Source of the DNA: Theristus sp. LFF4_11
Lineage: Eukaryota; Nematoda; Chromadorea; Monhysterida; Xyalidae
Assembly: GCA_030248135.1 (NCBI GenBank)
Contig: JASANC010003074.1
Location: 62,001-126,000 of the forward strand
Length of the DNA stretch: 64,000 nucleotides
Reading direction: 5' to 3'
Part shown: piece by piece, positions 59,201 through 64,000 of the stretch
Numbering within the stretch: the stretch's first letter is position 1
Layout of the letters: every line of letters begins with the position of its first letter
The notes under the pieces: generated by a model
What the model was told of the DNA's origin: nothing
The model's input: the letters and a program-made list of their open reading frames with translations, nothing else
The model's database searches: none
Translations under genes and position numbers: made by a program

Positions 59201-60151
59201 AATAGTGCGTGTTCAGTTGTTTTACCAGAAATAAAGCCTTCGCATGTTGACCGAAATTTCTCTTGTCACGTCAATATTTCACGTGTTACGTCAATAAATC
59301 TATAAAAACTGAACACTTGTCAGACAAACATCACGACCCGATCCAATCAAAACTCGCTACTACGTTGAGAGTTTGATTAATTTCGCATCTAAACAAAGAA
59401 ACCTTTTCCGTTGTTATGAAAAGGCTTCATAGAACCTGCTTTTCTTTCCAGAAATTTCTTTTAATTAGTTTAATGAATTAATTAGCGTTTAAATTTGCGT
59501 GAAGGAATCAGCCACCCTGAAAGGTTGGGTCTTGCACATGACAAGCCTGCATGTGATGTTATTTCGAATGCACAGCTTCCAGTAAATTGGCGACGTTTAG
59601 CGTAAATAAAAAACAGTAAATGGTTGGTTACACGCAGTGGGACAAATGTGACCGGCCTTGGTTTGCCTATAATTTGAGAAACGGTAATAAATGAAGTTGT
59701 AGATAAATAAAACTTAACTGAAGAGACAAGGAAGCTAGCGGAATACCTCAGTCGTCTCGTTTTTCCAAAGTCGAATGTGAAAATTTCACGGACTCATCAT
59801 GATTGACCAAATTTGTGTTGTGTTGAGATGAACGTACTTGTGGAAGTTCAAGAATAAGCGTGACCATTTCTTGCGGAACCCGTTATTTTTTCGATTCAAG
59901 CGTAAAAAAACGGTATTCGGTGTCATGCAACCTCGTAGCGTCAACATATTTCAGTTGGCACAGCAGCAACCGCCGGCAACGACGACAGCTCCGAGGAGAA
60001 CAGCAGCGGCGGCGGCGAGGAGGACCGAATGATGCTGGCGAGCGGCGATCAACAGCCATCATCATCCGGGACACATCAGCAGCAGGCGGCTGGTGTGACC
60101 GAGTCGACGATGATGCCAATGGTGACCTTTGTGAAGCCGGCCACTGATTGA
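38038..60151 (+). CDS. wls: Wntless (Wnt cargo receptor, MIG-14/Evi), twelve exons
   Basis: Exons: 38038-38143, 38321-38433, 38878-39055, 39446-39576, 39910-40081, 40198-40404, 42088-42242, 42746-42883, 43353-43496, 43749-43832, 44320-44485 and 59955-60151. All phases agree and give 596 residues, in the family range. The start [14 protein letters not shown] leads into TM1. The luminal domain (about 36-245) carries [12 protein letters not shown] and [20 protein letters not shown]. The membrane core starts [15 protein letters not shown] then WYWRR, with later signatures [40 protein letters not shown] and [20 protein letters not shown]. These match known Wntless proteins block by block. It binds lipid-modified Wnt in the ER/Golgi, escorts it to the surface and is recycled by retromer. 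A CAG acceptor-like site lies 17 bases before the ATG. The last exon, an acidic Ser/Gln-rich tail ending KPATD, is joined across 15.5 kb on phase and TTTCAG alone and is the only doubtful exon. Confidence 0.93.
38648..38811. mobile_element. MITE in Wntless intron 2
   Basis: ACAGTCGAACTCAATAACAT and, inverted, TAGTTAGACTGTATTGCTAT form the ends, with CTGATTGGTTGGTGATCACG mirrored inside. A partial relative is at 39201-39260 in intron 3. Confidence 0.6.
40768..41518 (-). pseudogene. hAT transposase C-terminal remnant
   Basis: The downstream part (41226 to 40768) reads an acidic Asp/Glu stretch, then [28 protein letters not shown] and [14 protein letters not shown]: the hAT C-terminal dimerisation domain. 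The upstream part (41518 to about 41330) has [20 protein letters not shown] then YVDPRF, the preceding catalytic-domain segment. The two are separated by a long C-run on this strand (41245-41331) and lie in different frames. The N-terminal BED finger and first catalytic parts are missing, so the gene is dead. Confidence 0.85.
41245..41331 (+). repeat. Long G-tract (quadruplex-prone) in Wntless intron 6
   Basis: About 85 bases of G-runs of 5-13 separated by T or TTT. It lies on the transcribed-sense strand of Wntless and interrupts the hAT transposase remnant. Folding into G-quadruplexes is inferred from composition. Confidence 0.85.
44498..44589. mobile_element. MITE with TTCATGAATGC ends, copy 2
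   Basis: TTAAGGCGCATTCAAGAAGC and, inverted, GCTTCATGAATGC flank a 90-bp hairpin with GTATTTAGTGAC/GTCACTAAATAC. It begins 12 bases into Wntless intron 11. Confidence 0.65.
44700..44775 (-). repeat. tRNA-like sequence, probable SINE head
   Basis: On the minus strand TGGTCAAACGGCCAAAAGCG (A-box-like) is followed by a 5-bp stem CTGGT/ACCAG around a 7-base loop, a long variable region, and GGGCTCCAATCCCG (B-box-like). The arrangement recalls class II tRNAs, but the T loop is not canonical. Related to the fragment at 28745. Confidence 0.35.
45259..45995 (-). CDS. Small secreted-type peptide precursor, nested in the Wntless last intron
   Basis: Minus-strand exons 45995-45917 and 45437-45259 join in phase 1 through GTGAGT and GATTTCAG and give 85 residues (80 from the second ATG at 45980). 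A hydrophobic core ([14 protein letters not shown]) ends at TTCFA, a plausible signal-peptide cleavage site. The remaining 57 residues are acidic at first ([17 protein letters not shown]) and then one amphipathic, basic helix ([20 protein letters not shown]) running to a Lys/Thr-rich end. There are no cysteines after the signal. Exon codon usage is GC3-rich like real exons here. A TTTTCACAG site at 46008, 12 bases before the first ATG, could be a trans-splice acceptor. A membrane-anchored form is possible if the signal is not cut. The family is not recognised. Confidence 0.65.
46018..47210. other. Intronic stretch, nothing recognised
   Basis: A/T-rich sequence upstream of the nested peptide gene and inside the Wntless last intron. 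It has a short TCC run near 46316 and no credible coding frame or inverted repeat. Confidence 0.5.
47215..48930. repeat. Repeat block with AAAGTACTTTT-rich ends and an internal duplication
   Basis: 47215-47380 and 48805-48920 are both full of AATCAAAAGTAAAAAGTACT palindromes and may be the ends of one element. Between them two diverged copies (47768-47975 and 48323-48757) share GGCAGCAAACACG and GGTTG-TTTTCA blocks; the second is split by the 215-bp mariner MITE. A GT microsatellite is at 47668-47685. Confidence 0.55.
48398..48612. mobile_element. Compact mariner-type MITE (215 bp)
   Basis: CAGGATGTTTCAGAAGTAGT and its inverted partner are bordered by TA on both sides. Arms of about 60 bp include GGTGTTTGAAGCGTTATTTC. 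It is the uninterrupted version of the outer element at 19028-23633. Confidence 0.85.
50148..50207 (+). CDS. Polyglutamine micro-exon candidate
   Basis: ATG at 50148 (context CACAATGG) reads MDLMPPK, then twelve Gln and His, and reaches a GTAATT donor at 50208. The 150 bases upstream are unusually GC-rich. No continuation exon was found. The alternative is a plain (CAA/CAG)n microsatellite inside a Wntless intron. Confidence 0.25.
50646..51912. mobile_element. TIR element family R1, copy 2
   Basis: Ends TTATTTAAAAATGCGGGAG and the inverse match copy 1. The inside carries the AAACGTGTCC MITE (50860-51094) and one 260-bp repeat (51482-51741) as later insertions. No gene. Confidence 0.8.
50860..51094. 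mobile_element. MITE with AAACGTGTCC ends, copy 2
   Basis: Colinear with 27766-28000 over the full length. The outer ends are slightly eroded (GGGACAAGTTTGAAA on the right). Inserted into R1 copy 2. Confidence 0.8.
52020..52690. repeat. 147-bp satellite, left block
   Basis: About three and a half monomers of the ACCGATTTCGCC satellite; the first is split by the Tc1-like MITE at 52085. It ends exactly where the foldback arm begins. Confidence 0.85.
52085..52321. mobile_element. Tc1-like foldback MITE (237 bp)
   Basis: CAGTGGTGGTCAAAAGTGTT and, inverted, CAGTGGCGGCCAAAAGTGTT are the ends, typical of Tc1 elements. Left flank TA is present; the right one is mutated to AA. The arms pair over almost the whole length, giving a hairpin of about 115 bp per side. 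Confidence 0.88.
53000..56080. repeat. 290-bp higher-order satellite array
   Basis: About ten units, each made of two related halves: one with TTTCATCCGTAGATTTTAAA and TGCCACGACC, the other with TTTCAGCTGTAGATGTTGAA and TGCCCCGACC, both with TTTCCTGGGGTAATTTCA. CTAAAGTTGTTTCATAACCG recurs about every 290 bases from 53471 to 55787. Single related monomers lie at 22330-22680 and 58540-58740. Confidence 0.93.
56530..57774. mobile_element. TIR element family R1, copy 3
   Basis: Ends ATTATCTAAAAATGCGGAGG and the inverse. The inside differs from copies 1 and 2 over about 56700-57300 (GGCGAAGGCAATG repeats and an unrelated A/T-rich block), while the right part keeps the GTCCCGTGAATCGTTGCC block. 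No gene. Confidence 0.8.
57776..58520. repeat. 147-bp satellite, right block
   Basis: Five monomers of the same satellite as 21430-22310, in the right half of the foldback element. An inverted partial block lies at 56140-56420. Confidence 0.88.
59028..59954. other. End of the Wntless last intron, nothing recognised
   Basis: Single-copy-looking A/T-rich sequence with no credible frame or repeat. It ends in the TTTCAG acceptor of the last Wntless exon. Confidence 0.5.
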
Positions 60152-61480
60152 GTTGATTGGTTGATTGATTAATTTGTTGTTGTTGTGTTGATTGAGCAGT
60201 TGATCTACTGAGCTGGTGAGCTGATTGATTGTTTGGTTATTTGGTTGGTTAATTGATCAATTGACTGCTTGATTAATTAGTTATCATGTAGTTGAATGTT
60301 TCTTGATAACTCGATGATTGATTTTTTTGCGCTGTTTTGCAAGTGAATTCGCTGATCTTCCAGAAGTATTGTTTCTTTTATCAAGCGGGTGACGGATTGA
60401 GTTTTGCGTGTGACTTGACTAGTGTTTTAAAATTTTTGATTGTAAATTTTGATCCGCTGTTGTTTTTGATTGTTTTTGAATTGCGCAACCAGCCTTAAAC
60501 TATCCAGCCATGCAAGCTTTTCAGTTCCTTGTATTGTTTTATTAGCAATAATGATTCTTTTCTGTTCTGTGAGCTTCTTTGCTGTATTGCTTTATTATCT
60601 ATATATTTGTTATCTCTTTGTCATTTGTCAGTCAATTTTTAGCCTTTGTGATTTTTTCACATTCGAACACATTGTTTGCGAACAAGCAGCTGATTGGCTG
60701 GTTGTTTTTCGGCCGATTCCTTCGATTTGCAGTTCTAACACAGTGAAGCATCCATTCAGTGGTTTGTTTAACTTTTTAACAGGTTTTAATGCAAAAGAAT
60801 TGTTTGGGGTTGTGTTTTTAGTGTCAACGTTTGTAGTCCTGTTGAACCTTGGATGCTTTGTCAATGCCGATGTCAAACTTTGCGCTTTGCTTTTAAAACT
60901 TTTTTTAACTTAGTTGGACCTTGGACACTTGTATAACCAGTAGCGTGCTTCACGGTTTGGTGTGTTTTTCTTATTAGCTTTTGTATTTCTGTTAATTTTT
61001 CAGTGCTTTTTCGTTATGTTAATTAAAAGTTTATTATTACTTTTTAATTTCCATTTTTTGAAGTTCGCAGTTTACACTTGTCTTGTACAAACAGCAGCGT
61101 GCTTTACAGTTTGCCTTTTTGCCGTTTTGTTGGACAACAATCTCGAACGCTAATTTGTTTGACACTGGTATTAATTTTGAAAGCTTGGTTTGATTTTACA
61201 TTCGCAACTATGATTCATTCTTTTTTGCCACATGATTTTGAAAGTTTTCGTCTCGCATTAGTGTTTGATGTTACTTTTTTCAGTTTCTGCTAATGAATGC
61301 AAAAGCAAGTTACTAATAGACTCTTTTTTATTTATGGTTTTGTGAGTTTTGATTGTAACCGCTGTAAGTATTTTTCCTAATGCAATCAGTCTTGAATAGC
61401 GATGCTTCATTTATTGTTTGCTTTCGCTTGTTTTTATCGACAGTTTCATGCAATAAAACTGTTTCTTCATGCAATAAAAC
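60152..61480 (+). other. wls: Probable Wntless 3' UTR with poly(A) signals
   Basis: It opens with a TTGATTGA-rich run (60152-60300), then becomes T-rich on the sense strand. Two AATAAA signals at 61452-61457 and 61473-61478 sit in a 21-bp tandem duplication (TTCATGCAATAAAACTG). The 147-codon frame at 60470 is hydrophobic because of the T bias and is not taken as a gene. Confidence 0.45.
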
Positions 61481-62668
61481 TGTTTCCTGCTGTTGACATT
61501 TGAGAAACCAATTTACCGAACGATATCACTATGTTTTTTAAGACTCATTTACTGCAAAAAGTTAAAAGAAAAATAGCGAACAAAAAAGTGATTTCTTAGG
61601 GGTCAGGCGATCATTCTTAAGTGGATTTCTATCCAGTGCGTTCCAGAATCCAGAACGTCAACGTGCGCCAAGTTGAGTTTTTCTCTGTTTTTACCCATTT
61701 CATTGCCTTTCACGAACCTTCATCGGCACATATTTAAACCGACCATGTTATACAGCTATAATTCCCGTTCAAATGACTTTATTTGAGGATTTATTCCGGT
61801 TAGCCATCGATACAATTGTGCGTGGTACAATATCAACACAAACGGTTGAGAATAATTTTTTTATCAACTATTCGCGCACTGGTTCCGGAAACCATATAAG
61901 GTACCAAAACTCCGGTGGAAACGCGCAATTCTGCCCCGAGCCCAATTTGCCTCGGCTGTACAGGAAGTATACCATTAGATGTTGTTGGTCACGTTAGTTT
62001 CTCCATTATGTGTCTTGTCCACGCGGGGTTCGAACTTTCCACCTACAGAACGGTAGGCGAAAGCCCTACACATGCGCTACAGGCGCGACCTGAACGTGTT
62101 ATTGTTGGAAACCATGCAGAATCGCAGCAAGTGTGTTAATCAGAAAATAAAGTTTCCATGGTGATTGTTTCTTCGTTCATCAGTCGCTCGTGTAAATTGG
62201 TACCACATGTCGCACAGGAAAAGCGCAAAAATTACTCATTTGTAAGAAAACATTCGATGGAGCTTCACGCTTCACATCGATTGTTTTTGCCTTCGATGTT
62301 TGAATATGTACAGTTCGGTGCGCTGAACCGCAATTATATTTGTGTCGGCCGTGTGGGTGTATACAATATATTTTAACATTTGTATTGAAGCGAATCCAAT
62401 TTTTCAAATTGTTAAAAGGATCCGCTTGTGAGATGACGCCGTGTATTCTTGTGTCACACGTCTCAGTTCGTCGAAGCAGCATGATTGCTCATTGACCACA
62501 AAGTACTCTCTTGCTCATTCTGTCTGCTTGTTTCGCTCTTTCAAGATGTTTGTTATGAATGAACAATGAAAAAATGCAATGCTCTGCACTTATTTTAATA
62601 ATCGCACGCGTACGAATAAAAGTCGCCGCGGTCTGTTTGCGGTTTCCGCTGGGTGCCCCCGAGTTACC
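61481..62668. other. Intergenic stretch with weak exon-like frames
   Basis: Plus-strand frames at 61773-61997 and 62158-62376 read like diverged protein (for example NHIRYQNSGGNAQF) but match no family I know and lack clear splice partners. They could be eroded parts of the same mobile unit as the long frame at 62943. Confidence 0.3.
62011..62095 (-). repeat. tRNA-derived SINE-like sequence
   Basis: On the minus strand a GCGC..GCGC D-stem-like hairpin, a GTAGG/CCTAC anticodon-type stem with a 7-base loop, and AGTTCGAACCCCG (a good B box) come in tRNA order. The T stem does not pair, so a working tRNA is unlikely. Confidence 0.35.
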
Positions 62669-62953
62669 GTAAAGCGGCATTCATGAAGCAGTATGTAGTG
62701 ACACGTAAAGACCCGTTCATACTGACGTATGCTGGCGTAAGTCAAAGGCACGTCTCCGTGAACGGTAATATGCAATAACACAAGACCTAACGTGCCGTGC
62801 CGTACATGCACACGTCTGTATGAACGGCAGTATGCAATAACACGGGACCTAAAGTGACGTGACGTGCAGTGCCGTATACTCATACGTCAGTATGAACGGG
62901 CCTTAAAATATATATACGCGGCCACTAAATACTTATTCATGAATGCCCCTTAA
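62669..62953. mobile_element. MITE with TTCATGAATGC ends, copy 3, carrying a second MITE
   Basis: Ends TAAAGCGGCATTCATGAAGC and the inverse TTCATGAATGCCCCTTAA, with GTAGTGAC/GGCCACTAAATAC inside. A second inverted pair (CCCGTTCATACTGACGTAT, 62708-62904) of the 29261 family is nested within it. Confidence 0.65.
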
Positions 62954-64000
62954 CAGTGCGTCAGCGTCAGCACAAACATATGGAGAGTACGACAAGGTCG
63001 TACGCTTCATGCAGCAACATCCAAAGGAGTTGCTCGAGGGAACATTCCCAGTGCTATCACACCCAGAAAAGTGTGCAAGCACACGTGAGAAACCTCACAA
63101 TTTCAAGCCGGTTGATCGTATCGATCGCCAGCTTATGGTGCACCAATATGTGCTCCAACGAGAACAACACTTGCGTGTTGTCCTCAATTTGCAAGTGGAC
63201 GAGAGCAATAAGTTGCCCGGCCACACAAATCTCGCCGCTCATTCAGCGATCGAGAATTGCATTCGGTGGTTTAAATACCGAACACTACAATCCCTTGTGG
63301 GAATTGTAATGACTCACGCGACAAGCAACTATGGCTACCAGTTGGCCAATGTCGCATATGCAGTTTGTACGCGAACGCACAGACTGTGTTTCCTCAAAGC
63401 AAGAGGACATAAATGCGCGCCTGGTTGTGAACCAGAGCCGCCTGAAGAAAAGGCCATCGAGCCTAATACGCCATCCAGCTATCTGGGTGTGCAAATCGAT
63501 CCACAAACACCGTGGTTCGACAAAAATTTCCTGAAGGCAGGGTTTACCTACCAGGAAGGCCACAAGCGCCACATGCTCCTGCATCAGGAACAACAGATTC
63601 ACACACGTGAAGAAGCGAAATTCATTGAATTTCAAATGAAATCGTCCAACAGCTGGGCTGGGACGTTTCATCTCAGTGACATTGACCGCCTCAGCCACTT
63701 TGGGGTGATCAAAAGTGAGACACCTGAGGAAAAACCTCAGTTCGTCTCAACACCAAAAGCAAACGCAATCAGGTACGCGTGCAGCAATGCTGACGTGTTC
63801 CTGGAAGACCTCACACCTGAGAAGGTGTTGGAGGAATGGCAACTTCTTAATTTGAAGACGCCAATCTCAACTACAATGGACGTGACATTGATTTTGTCAC
63901 TGTCCGAACGCATCAATATGCCAACAAAGGCAATGATGGAACTCAAAGTGAAAGATTTTATCTTCACATTTGAGGATATCAAAGCATTGACTTTCGCAAT
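62943..64000 (+). CDS. Long open frame of unknown family, 3' end beyond window
   Basis: From ATG 62943 the frame stays open for 352 codons to the window edge with no intron signal needed. An in-frame TGA precedes the ATG directly, and the ATG lies in the MITE end, so the real N-terminus may have been displaced. Visible features: an N-terminal helix YDKVVRFMQQHPKELL; a region with NCIRWFKYRTLQSLVGIVMT; a cysteine group with CAPGC followed by a PEPPEEK linker; then alternating helical segments such as LTPEKVLEEWQLLNLKTP. No signal peptide or membrane helix. Third positions are less GC-biased than in Wntless or the CDK inhibitor, which suggests a different origin such as a mobile or virus-derived gene. 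I do not recognise the family and assign no function. Confidence 0.6.
   Translation, partial: MPLNSASASAQTYGEYDKVVRFMQQHPKELLEGTFPVLSHPEKCASTREKPHNFKPVDRIDRQLMVHQYVLQREQHLRVVLNLQVDESNKLPGHTNLAAHSAIENCIRWFKYRTLQSLVGIVMTHATSNYGYQLANVAYAVCTRTHRLCFLKARGHKCAPGCEPEPPEEKAIEPNTPSSYLGVQIDPQTPWFDKNFLKAGFTYQEGHKRHMLLHQEQQIHTREEAKFIEFQMKSSNSWAGTFHLSDIDRLSHFGVIKSETPEEKPQFVSTPKANAIRYACSNADVFLEDLTPEKVLEEWQLLNLKTPISTTMDVTLILSLSERINMPTKAMMELKVKDFIFTFEDIKALTFA

Noticed and set aside
60470..60913. 147-codon hydrophobic frame
   Set aside because: T-rich 3' UTR sequence yields Phe/Leu/Val runs; codon use is unlike the real exons.

Overview
This is eukaryotic, animal DNA. Genes are split into short exons by GT..AG introns, and much of the space between them is transposons, MITEs and satellite arrays. 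Three genes are recognisable metazoan families: Wntless, a Kip-type CDK inhibitor and an astacin protease. Two interstitial runs of a TTAGGC-type hexamer (about 8112-8210 and 11238-11258) and several TTTCAG acceptors suggest a nematode with a repeat-rich genome. That placement is inference. No rRNA genes, CRISPR arrays or prokaryotic operons were seen.

Layout. 1-2591: a Helitron copy, then the last four exons of an Ldh_2-family malate/lactate dehydrogenase. 3175-7675: two Helitrons joined end to end. 7766-10201: a complete five-exon astacin gene with a poly(A) signal. 10500-24965: a repeat province bounded by inverted copies of a GATCGCGGCC minisatellite. It holds a 7.55-kb TTAA-flanked transposon with 1.6-kb inverted ends, a stack of TA-flanked elements and a hAT-type MITE. 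28287-28586: a 99-residue single-pass membrane protein. 32115-33170 (minus): a three-exon p21/p27/Dacapo-family CDK inhibitor. 33394-37894: hAT-like elements. 38038-60151: Wntless in twelve exons. Its sixth intron carries a dead hAT transposon, and its 15.5-kb last intron carries a minus-strand gene for a small secreted-type peptide, a polyglutamine micro-ORF, several MITEs and a 6.3-kb foldback/satellite element. 62943-64000: a long open frame of unknown family that leaves the window and whose first ATG lies inside a MITE end.

The genes do not form an operon or one pathway. Wntless carries lipid-modified Wnt to the cell surface, the CDK inhibitor restrains the cell cycle, the astacin is a secreted zinc protease and the Ldh_2 enzyme is metabolic. 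Exon models were joined by hand from splice signals, phase and family motifs. Every internal junction keeps frame: Wntless 596 aa, CDK inhibitor 141 aa, astacin 246 aa, Ldh_2 C-terminal part 126 aa, small peptide 80-85 aa. Most other open frames over 60 codons are shadows of repeats.
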